Origin: Branchinecta lynchi
Taxonomy: Eukaryota; Arthropoda; Branchiopoda; Anostraca; Branchinectidae
Assembly (NCBI GenBank): GCA_023053575.1
Contig: JAKZAP010000058.1
Span: forward strand, 62,001-126,000
DNA: 64,000 nucleotides
Direction: 5' to 3'
Under the pieces are notes generated by a model that was not told where the DNA came from, did no database searches, and saw only the letters and a list, made by a program, of their open reading frames with translations. Below are positions 31,381 through 40,821 of this stretch, piece after piece. The position numbers and the translations under genes are program-made. The stretch's first letter is position 1; each line of letters starts with the position of its first letter.

Positions 31381-31660
31381 ATTTCGTCTGCGCGAACAAG
31401 GGGCGGCGCGAAAAAAATTCGACTTTGAGTTGAAACGGCGCGGCGCGAATTTTTTCCTGGCGAAGCGAATTTTTTCCGCGCGCGACGTCAAATCCGCCCA
31501 GGCGAACGCAAATTCGCGTCCGGTGGGCACCTATCTTACCAAGCTGGGGCCCACAGAACGTGGATCTTTTCCGCCTGCGAATTTTGTCATTTCGCGCCGG
31601 TCGACGAATTCCTTTCGTAGGCCCCACTGGAAAGCAAATACTTGAACGAATTCGCCATGA
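31381..31660. other. GC-rich CpG-laden insert after repeat F
   Basis: The sequence departs from repeat F copy 2 exactly after GATTTCCTGAATT. It has many GCGCGAATTTTTT/GCGAAGCGAATTTT motifs that can pair with AAAAAAATTCG. It looks like a small foldback insertion or island; no frame or partner is recognised. Confidence 0.4.
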
Positions 31661-32144
31661 TTAGATACGTACACGGAGATGCGTAGGACCAGAAGGTGAA
31701 GGGTGGAAAGTCAACTTTATGGGTCGACTGGTGGTCGAACTGGCGGAAGAAGATAGAACTGGGTTAAAATTAATTCTCTTTGAACCAAAATGGAACAAGA
31801 GCTGAAAGCTCATATGGCACTTGTAAGAACAGTTAGCATATTTGTCAGATACGGTTTGCAGTTTTCAAGGCTGGATCTCTCTCCCGATATTCATTTCATC
31901 AGAAAATGGGCTTGATCTAGTAGATCTGAAATGGTTATACCACTCATTGACAACTGTATCTTCCTCCAACGATGATCGGATCGGGGGAGGGACTATATTT
32001 TCAAGCCAATCTAATAGAGTCCCTAACATGCCTGCAAAGTTTCACGGTCATAGCACATCTGGAAGTACCCTAACTCGTGATCATCGGAATTAGGGAAAAC
32101 CCCCTCCAACTCCCCCCACTGTGACACGATCGGTCCTGTTTTGT

Positions 32145-32210
32145 CAATAATAATAATAATAATATATTTGCAAATTGAATGGCAGGCCGTTAAGCCTCTA
32201 CAGTGTATCT
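32145..32210 (-). mobile_element. Extremely 5'-truncated LINE insertion ((ATT)n tail)
   Basis: Compared with the other satellite units, which read TTTTGTCAATAAAGTATCTAGG, this one has about 50 extra bases. On the minus strand they are a small hairpin (GGCTTAACGGCC), then ATTCAATTTGCAAATATATT and (ATT)n. It is the pattern of a LINE 3' end only a few dozen bases long. Confidence 0.5.
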
Positions 32211-34160
32211 ATGGGTTATGCTTGTTCTTCCGTCCAAGTCCAATCCCGATGTTATCAGCTCCTCCCGATGTTATCAGATCCGTTCCAGACTTGAAATTAA
32301 TCATCTGAGTCACTTGTTCTTAACACGTGACAAGTTTCATGCACGTCTGATCACCTGTTCCAAAGTTATGCATGTCAATAGAATCTCCCCCATGATCATC
32401 GGATCGGAAAAAGAACTATTTTCAAGTTGACCTGGAAGAGTACCTAATATGTCTGCCAAGTTTCATGGTCCTAGTACATGTGGAAGTACCCCTCGAAGTA
32501 CCCTAACTCGTGATCACCGGAAATCCGGGAAAACCCCTTCCAACACCTCTACTGTGACATCCCGATCCATCGACCCTAAACATTTCACGACATTTCCGGC
32601 CTGGATTTGGTCCAGATTTGAAACTGAAAGTCCGAGACACTTGTTCTTCACAATTGTCAAGTTTTATGCATGTCCTATTATCCATTGCAGAGTTATGCAT
32701 GTTTCTAGTTTCTGGATTCCCCTTCCCTCCACCCCCCCCCCCCCCGCGATAGTAGGATCGGGGAAGCGATTATTTCCATGTTAATCTGGTTGGTTCCCTC
32801 ATATGCCTGTCAAGTTTTATTGTGCTACCTTATTTGGAAGCGTTCCACCAGATTTCCGGTTGCCCCTCCAGCCCCCCCCCCCAGTGATCGGATCTGGTCC
32901 GGATTTGAAACTGAGCATCTGAAGCACTTGTTCTTGACACATGTCAAGTTTCTTGCATGTCTGATTACCCGTTCCAAGGTTATGCATGTTACTAGTTTCC
33001 GGATTTCCCATCCCTCCACTCCTCCCACAATGACCGGATGGGGAAAGTGATTATTTCCAAGTTCTTTTGGTCGGTTCCCTGATATGCCTGCCAAATTTCA
33101 TTGTCCTAGCTTATGTGGAAGCGTTTCATGAGATTTCCGGTGCCCCCTCCAGCCCCCCCCCCCCCCAGTTATCGGAGCTGGTCCCGGATTTGAAATTGAG
33201 CTTCTGAAGCACTAGTTCTTGACATATGTCAAGTTTCAGGCATATCTGATTACCCGTTCAAAAGTTAGGCATGCTACTACTTTCCGGATTTCCCATCCCT
33301 CCACTGCCCCCAAGATGGCCGGATCGGGGAAGTGATTATTTCCAAGTTAATCTGGTCGGTTTCCCAACACGCCTGCCAAGTTTCATCGTCCTAGCTTATG
33401 TGGAAGCGTTTCACGAGGTTTTGGGTGCCCCCCTCCAGCCCCCCCCCCCCCCCCCCCCAGTTATCGGCAATTGTTCTTGACCAAGTTTTACGCAAGTCCG
33501 TTTACCCCTTTTAAAGTTATGCATGTTACTAGTTTCCGGATTTCTTGTTGCTCCACCCCCCCCCCCCACGATGGCCGGATCGGGGAAGTGATTGTTTCCA
33601 TGTTAATCTGGTTCTGTCCCTTATACGCCTGCCAAGTTTCATCGTCCTAGCTTATGTGGAAGTGCCCAAACTAGCAAAACCGGGACAGACCGTCGGTTCC
33701 GGATTTCTCATCCCTCCACCCCCCCCCCCCCCCACCCCCACTATGATCGTATCCGGAATATGATTATATCCAAGTTAATCTGGTCGGTTCCCTGATATTC
33801 CTGCTATGCGTTTCACTAGATTTGTTTGACTTGGACTGACCATCTTTAAACCGTATCTATTCTCGCATTCGCTTTGTATACATCATAGCATGGCTCAGTG
33901 GTAGAAAACTGGACTGGCAATCCAAAGGTCAAGTTTCACGTATGTCTGATTACCCTTTCCAAAGTTATGCATGTTAATAGTTTCCAGATTTCCCATCCCT
34001 CCACTCCCCCCACTATGATCGGATCCGGAATATGATTATATCCAAGTTAATCTGGTCGGTTCGCTGATATTCCTGCCAAACGTTTCACTAGATTTGTTTG
34101 ACTTGGACTGACCATCTTTAAACCGTAATTATTCCCGCATTCGCTTTTTGATACATAGTC

Positions 34161-34232
34161 GCATGGCTCAGTTACAGAATACTGGAATGTCAACCCAAAG
34201 GTTCCTGGTTCGATCCCGCGTTCGGCCAGCGT
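34161..34232 (+). ncRNA. tRNA-like module inside family A copy 4
   Basis: GCATGGCTCAGTTACAGAAT resembles an A-box region and CCTGGTTCGATCCCGCG a B-box arm; it ends CGGCCAGCG. A second, 3'-truncated copy at 33888-33930 reads ATGGCTCAGTGGTAGAAAAC, then a good anticodon stem TGGA/TCCA with loop CTGGCAA. Combining the two suggests an ancestral tRNA with anticodon GGC (alanine family), but neither copy folds fully. Confidence 0.45.
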
Positions 34233-34548
34233 TTTATTTTGCTCCCGTTGTACTTTTTGCTCCCGTTTTACTTTATAGTTTCCACACTCCCGGATCCGGG
34301 GAAAGTTGGATTGGGGAAGTGATTATTTGTAAGTTGATCTGGTCGGGTCCCTGATATGCCTGTGAAGTTTCATCGTCCTAGCTTGTGTGGAAGTGCCCAA
34401 ACTAGCAAAATCTGGACAGAACGACAGACAGACAGACCGACAGAAATTACGATCGCTATATGGCACTTGAGTATGCTCAAGTGCCATAAAAAAAGACGAA
34501 ATAAGGAAATTCTTCCATTAAACCTCTATTCTGTAATAGAAGCTCCTG

Positions 34549-34840
34549 AATGTCAGTCAAGACAGACAGACAGTCAGATACATCAAAATCAAAATATCCG
34601 TCAAGAATGTCAGACAGACAGACAGACAGCCAGTCAGTCAAGATAGACAGTCAGTCAAGATAGACAGTCAGTCAAGACAGACAGACAGTCAGTCTGTCAG
34701 TCAGGACAGACAGACAGACGGAGACTCAATAAGACAGACAGACAGACAAACAGTCAGTCAGTCAAGACAATCAGACAGACAGACAGTCAGTCAAGATAGA
34801 CAGGCAGTCAGTCAAGACAGACAGACAGAGAGACAGATGA
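34549..34840. repeat. CAGA/CAGT microsatellite
   Basis: About 290 bases of GACAGACAGACAGTCAGTCAA-like tetranucleotide repeats with scattered AAGA and GATA interruptions. It directly follows family A copy 4, whose end also carries GACAGACAGACAGAC. The microsatellite may have expanded from that sequence. Confidence 0.9.
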
Positions 34841-35400
34841 GTTTTAGTTTCAGAACTCAGTTCTAATCACCTCATAAAATCTACGCCTCATTCATTCATT
34901 CATTTATTCATACTATACAAACTACATAACATAAATATAATGCAAGAAACAAGACACCCTAAAGCTATCTGGTTGTTGATGCTCTATCGAGAAGTCTTCA
35001 CCCTCGTCCTCATTTTAATAAAAATACAATAATAACCACCATTAATAGGGTTTCTTGTCTGTACATTTGTCACAGCACTATTAACACTTAGTACTATGTC
35101 AGGCGTCACATCTGCTTAAAATTGTGTTGATAAGTTCTGCTTCACATCAGGTGTCATGTCCAGGTGTCACATCTGCTTAAAATTTTGTTGATAGTTTCTG
35201 CATTCACGCCCTTTCTGAGAGTTGATTCCACTGAGGTGACAACACCTTTCAAAGTTTAGAATGAAGTAATTATTCACAATACCGTAGTTCTGATTCAAAG
35301 CTGTTTACTATACAGGGTTTGAAGCACCCTTTTCCAATGTGGTGGTGTTTCCAAACGAGAAGTGTCGCTTAGCTCTTCTGGTTCTGTATCCTTTCGAAAC
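34841..35400. other. Unassigned DNA with a short direct repeat
   Basis: TCAGGTGTCATGTCCAGGTG and CAGGCGTCACATCTGCTTAA show a 60-70-base imperfect tandem near 35098-35200. There is no coding signal until the LINE begins at about 35408. Confidence 0.35.
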
Positions 35401-35407
35401 AGGTGTT

Positions 35408-37992
35408 TCGAAAGAAAACAAAATATAGACCATCTAAAAATCAAAGGTTACAAACAGTTTATTAAATTGAGGAATGATGACCATCCTTTGGGTAAAAAGG
35501 GAGGCGGAGTTGCGTGTTTTGTTCGAGAGGAGCTACCGATGCGACCCCTGCAAATCCCCCATATTGAAACCCATGATGAAATAATGTGGTTTTTGGTCCA
35601 GCCTAAAAAGCTTCCAAGGTCAGTAAATGGAATAGCTCTCGGTGTATTTTACTGTTCGCCCAGCCTTACGAGTTCCGAGAAAAAACGATTTGCGGATAAG
35701 CTCGAGTTATGTGCTGATTTTATAACTTGCAAATATCCAAATGTTGGAATCTGTTTGACCGGGGACAAGAACGATTTAAAAATTGATTATTTTCTAAAAA
35801 ATCACGGGTTAAAACAGGTTGTTAAGTTTGCGACAACAAGGGCAATACTAATCTTGATGTGATTTGCACAAATTTTTGTATGTATGTAAGTATGTAAGTA
35901 TTATGATGAGCCACAAGATCTTCCCACACTTGGCGGAAGTTACCATTACATGTTAAAGTGGTCCCCTCTACCGTCATATAAAATAAAATATGCAATTGAA
36001 AATGTGACTTATCGACCTCTCTCAGACAGTGGTCTTCTTGGTTTTGGAAATTGGATTTCATCGGAGTCTTGGACTGAATCACTGAACGCCATTTCAAGTG
36101 ATGAAAAAGCAAGTATCCTGCAGGAGAAACTCCGACAAAAATATGAAGAATTTTTTCCCGAAAAACGTTTAAACGTTGCAACACTGACCGTCCCTTTATC
36201 ACGCAAGAAATCAAAGATCTAATCCGTTACAAGATACAACTTTTGAGAAATGGTAAAAGAGAACAAGCTAATAAACTCCGAAACAAAATCCGAAAGATGA
36301 CTAGAAGGGCTGCCGCTGATTATTATAATGAAAAAATCCATAACTTATTTGAGTCAAAAAGTAGCAAATGGTACAAAGAAATCAAGCGAATGTGCGGGAA
36401 AACACCCTCTGTTGTTGATTTTAATCTAGATTCTGATGATGTAACCGTCGCAAATCAGCTAAATTCCCATCTTGCCAAAATTGTCCAATCACTACCTCCG
36501 CTGGATGGAAATGAAACCGCAGAATTTTCGACTGAAGGAAATAATGTCAAACTTATCAGCGAAGATCAAGTTTATTCTAAATTGAAAAAGCTGAAAAGAA
36601 CAAGCATAACACCCATTGACATTCCTATTCAGTTAATTAAAGCGTTTCCCGATAAAATTGTAAAACCTTTGACAAATATATTCAATTGTATTTCTAGTAG
36701 TTTAGAATACCCACAGGTTTGGAAAACAGGGTACGTCACACCAATACCAAAGAAAGATACTGAGTTGGATTTTGATGGCGTAAGGCCAATTACGCTGGCT
36801 CCATTATTCAGCAAAATATATGAAAGTTTTGTTGCTGATTGGCTCAAAAAAGAAATAGAACCTTTGCTTGATCATCGACAGTATGGAAACCGAAAATGTA
36901 CGTCAACTTCCCATTATTTAATCAGTCTACTCCATTTTATTTTTAAGCATGTTGATGAGCCCGGTAAATGGTTGAACCTGATAGCAATTGATTTTAAAAA
37001 AGGTTTCGATTTCATTGACCACGAAATTTTAATTTCTAAGCCTTATCATATTTTTAACGTTAATACCAGAGTAATAAAAATAATTCAAAGTTTTTTAACA
37101 AATAGATCTCAGATTTTAAAGTATCGTAATGTTTATTCTGAACCAGAAGCGGTACTTTGTGGCGTGCCCCAGGGTACCATTCTAGGTCCAATTTTGTTTT
37201 TAGTTATGATTAATGATATAGCGGATGATTTTGAGAATCGGTGGAAGTATGTGGATGATCTTACACTTGTTGAAGTTTGTCACAGAGAGGATTCGAGTCA
37301 GGTTCAAGATATCGTGACTAAAGTAAAAATTCAAGCTTTGAAATCTAATATGACTGTAAATGACAGTAAATCGTGCACTATGACAATTTCATTTTTTAAG
37401 TCTTTCATCCCTACTTTTTCTCCTGAAATTTCGGATTCTTTGAAAGTGGAAAAACTTAAAACTCCTAGGGATAACCCTAACTAATGATTTAAATTGGGAA
37501 GCGCAGACGACTAGTATGATAAAGCGAGGGAATGCCGGACTTCAAATGCTAAAGCTCATGTCTAGGCAGGGGGCACCCACTACACACTTGTTCCGAATAT
37601 ATGTTTCCTTTATCTAACCAAACCTAGAATATGGAGCACCTGTTTGGCATTTTGGCCTTACGGTCGAACAGACCGCTAGACTTGAAAAGATTCAAAAAAG
37701 AGCCCTGATCATAGCGTCAAAGGTGGCCGAGAGGTCTTATGAAGAGTTGCTGCGTGAATTTAAAATCACTTCTCTACACGATCGAAGACTGAAACTCTGC
37801 ATGGAGTTTGGTGTAAAATCCCTGAACCACCCAGTCCATAAAAATATTTTTCCTTCTAAAAAGCTGGCGAGAAGGCTCTCTCGCAAGGTAGCTACTGCGG
37901 TTGAAAAATTGCCGCCAACTAAATGTAACCTCCAGAGGTTCGAAAAGAGTTTTGTTCCGTCTTTTATGAAGTTGTTTAACGAGGTAAATTGA
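35408..37992 (+). pseudogene. CR1-like LINE ORF2 (endonuclease and RT), 5'-truncated, two or three frameshifts
   Basis: Same family as 4228-7191. The endonuclease starts mid-domain (NDDHPLGKKGGGVACFVREE, GVFYCSPS) with a frameshift near 35840 (TTRGNTNLDV expected). A gap-joined linker follows (YRPLSDSGLLGFGNWISSES), then from 36243 a 413-codon RT frame. Its blocks are DGVRPITLAPLFSKIYESFV, AIDFKKGFDFIDHEIL (motif A), CGVPQGTILGPILFLVMIND (motif B) and WKYVDDLTLVE (motif C, intact YVDD near 37249). After 37484 the frame shifts to a tail with QKRALIIASKVAERSYEELL. Catalytic residues are intact but the frame is not. Confidence 0.9.
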
Positions 37993-38128
37993 GATGTTAT
38001 TCATTTTTAATGTTATTTATGACTGTTGAAGTACGCTTACATATTAACTGACGATACCAAACAAATTTGGCGTTAGCCACGATAAGTTTTTGGCGAATAA
38101 AAAGATTTATCTATCTATCTATCTATCT
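37993..38128 (+). other. LINE 3' UTR with (ATCT)n tail
   Basis: After the last stop there are about 100 bases, then GGCGAATAAAAAGATTT and seven ATCT units. AATAAA precedes the microsatellite. AGGTGTT follows at 38129 and also precedes the element at 35401, consistent with a 7-bp target duplication. Confidence 0.7.
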
Positions 38129-38135
38129 AGGTGTT

Positions 38136-38984
38136 AATTGTTCTGTGCCACTTCTGCAATCATGGTTGTTTTAGTCGAGTAATTGGTGTCATAGACTGCT
38201 TCTGTGCTCCTTGACATTTTTTCCTATCAGACTGATCAGTTTCCATCACAAAGTTTGTTTTGGTGTTGGTATCAGCAGCTACATATGGAGCTTGAAAGGA
38301 CAGGGCTTCATTATATCCAAGTTGGAGCCTTACCTAGACCTGAGCAGCTTTTGACAAACTTCTTTCTTTCTTATATGTTCATGGATGTATCTATGAGGTT
38401 TTTCCATTTGCTCTTGCACCTCAGGGAACTGAAAAGAAAAAAAATCAGTAGCTGCTGCAATATATGATTCTCTTTTCATATTTTGAAATACAGCTGTTGG
38501 TGCTTAACAGAATAAGTCAGATGAAAATTTGTTTTAGGAAATACTTAGTCCCTTCTAAACAAGGATCCTCTTCAAACCTTAGCTTGAAATAATTAAAGTG
38601 CTTCCGTTAGCACCACAAACTATGTTCTCAATCAGCTTGGGCAGAAAGAATGGTTATCTTGGAACAGTAACTTTAATACTTCATAAAGTAGCCTACCTAG
38701 TACGTTGAGTTGGGTGATCTTCCGTGGTAATTACAGCAGCCTACAAAAACAAGTCTCTACGGAACTCCTACACAGGAACATAAAAGGTATATTCGAACCT
38801 TTGTCGTATTCTGAAACAATTTTACTGGGATATATACTTATATATATACTGTATTCGGCTACTGGCTAATGAGATACTAGCCTATATATGTATAGGCTGT
38901 AGACACCAGGTGAGACATATAGGATATATATCAAATATCTTTGATAAACAAAGAAAAAGCTGCACTATCCAGGCACAGATAGGT
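38136..38984. other. Unassigned AT-rich DNA
   Basis: No frame or repeat partner that I can identify. It includes a TATATATAC run near 38835. Confidence 0.3.
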
Positions 38985-39630
38985 ACCCTGCCTCGAATGT
39001 ATACAACCTCGAATTTGCCTAAAAAAAAATTCAACAATAACTTCTTGGCAGTCTAAGCTAGTTCCTAACTGTCAAGAATTTCTTTTAACAATTTTAGGCC
39101 AGTTTCGAGGTTATGTACATCCGAGCATGGTTACCTCTTCTGTAGGTACCTAGGCTACCTAACAGAAAGATGAATTCTCCTCTGGGAGAGAAACTACTCT
39201 TCAGAATGGAGAGAGTCCATGTGATGTTAGAAAAAAAGAAGAGAGCAAAGAAAGTTGATTCAGGGAAGTTTGATAAGTTTGATGTCCACCGAAGCTCACT
39301 TGGATTTTAATAGCAGTCTACCGCTGTCTACTGCAGCCCTTGGTTTTGTGATATCCTATTCAAAATGCTCTGATAGACTATCTTAAACCAAGGACTTGAG
39401 ACAGACTGGTATACAGTAAACATTATGAAAAGGCTACTCACCATCCACCTGCCATCCACATTCATCTCCTTTTAGAAATGCTCTTCCAACCATTTTTGAT
39501 GAGATTTGGGACTTGTGCTACTTCCTTCTCTGCTTGTATGTGGCTGGATAACTTCCCAGAAGAGCAACCATTTTGTCTACATAAAAACTTTTTCTACTTT
39601 GGCCAAGTTGATTGTTGATTTCCTGAATTG
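38985..39630 (+). repeat. Dispersed repeat F, copy 2
   Basis: Direct-orientation match to 30765-31380 (ATAACTTCTTGGCAGTCTAA, CTACCTAACAGAAAGATGAA, TTGTTGATTTCCTGAATTGG). The first copy is followed by the GC-rich insert, this one by GGTCATATTCCTGTTC. Confidence 0.75.
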
Positions 39631-39835
39631 GTCATATTCCTGTTCAGCGCTTCCAAGCGGACTAGTTTCTGTTTTTAATCCCCTCATGCCTCACCGTCAT
39701 TATTTGGATCAGACATGGTAAAATAGATCCTCAAGTTAGTAAGTGGAAAACCTGTCCTCTGTGTCCCAGGTATTGGAGGTTTTGCATATTTTTCAGTAGC
39801 AGAAAGTAAAAGTGACCCACTACCTTCTTCCATTA

Positions 39836-40148
39836 TTCGTGAAGACGAGTAGAAAAAAAGTCTAGCGGGACGGGAATCCTTTCATGATGAAAGGAATTCC
39901 GGTCTACTTGAAAGGAATCTTGTCGGCGGCGCTGGAAAAAAGTACTAAAAAAGTCTAGCTAGCTTTTAAGAGCAGCAATCATCAGTACTAATGTCATAAA
40001 TGATGTCAAAAAATTTTTTGTTGACAAGTGAATTTGTTTTTTTGTCAGATTTTCTGGTTTGAAGAATTTATTTTTTCCCTCTGCGTGTGAACATAATCCT
40101 GTCACCAAGATCGGATTCTGTTCAAGTTTTCCTGTACTTGTAAACGCT
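39836..40148. mobile_element. MITE G, copy 1 (left end missing)
   Basis: TCTAGCGGGACGGGAATCCT through CCTGTACTTGTAAACGCT matches 45022-45321 in the same orientation. The right terminal AGCGTTTACAAGTACAGG is present; the left terminal repeat is absent. Internal palindromes such as GGAATCCTTTCATGATGAAA are conserved. Confidence 0.6.
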
Positions 40149-40821
40149 GCGATCATCACTTCCATATGGAAAAGTTGAAATTTTTTCGAGCGTGTCCGAA
40201 TTCAACTTTTGAACAGAAAATGCTATATTAAATCTGCAATTTTTGTAACGTTTTGGTTTCGGACTAGAATTTTCGTGAAATTTTACGTGCAATTAATTCC
40301 GCGAAAAATGTCACGAGAAATGCTGCGACGATGCAGCATTTTATGCGGAATTTTCAGGAAGAAGCGGAAGGCGCGCTGAAGTGACAACATGTAAAAATAA
40401 ATAGTAGGAGTTTAGTAGGGCAAAATGGCCTGAAAACACTAAAACAAATAGTTACAGATGGTTGTTTGAAGTTAAAAAAAAAACAGATTAAGTTCATTTG
40501 AATTAATATAAATAATACGGTACTTTTTTCACTGTGGGATGACAGGAAAATGTACTTGAATTATTCCTTTTCAAACGAAAAAAAATATAAGGCAAAAATA
40601 GATCAGAAGTATAAATTATAATGGTTCTACCTTTTCTCACAATCCCAGAAAGCTTAACGTAAAAACAATGCTGTGTTCACTCTTGTCTGAAAGAATTTGA
40701 ACTGAACTTATCAAGTTTGACCTTTTGGCCACCGGGAATTTATGTCAGAAGATTTTTCGAACGGAGTGTATCTTTCCCTGTATCTACGCCGCCCGTAAGC
40801 GACCAGGCTCCTGTAATTTAA
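40149..40821. other. Region upstream of the intact LINE frame
   Basis: Starts with TCATCACTTCCATATGGAAA, which has an inverted counterpart at 44010-44062 beyond the LINE. It may contain the LINE 5' UTR near the end (TACGCCGCCCGTAAGCGACC just before the ATG at 40822). No other coding signal is seen. The exact LINE start cannot be set. Confidence 0.4.

Larger units (their letters stand above)
31794..34488 (-). mobile_element. Family A satellite-bearing repeat, copy 4
   Basis: Minus orientation. The tip TATGGCACTTGAGTATGC then TCAAGTGCCATA at 34456-34488 is a near-perfect hairpin next to a T run (A run on plus). The other end is AACAAGAGCTGAAAGCTC at 31794. Inside are eight or more diverged satellite units, C-rich tracts, a partial tRNA-like piece (33888-33930), a fuller tRNA-like module (34161-34232) and a tiny LINE-tail insertion near 32145-32210. 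Copies 2 and 4 share the order of modules, so they derive from one subfamily. Confidence 0.85.
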
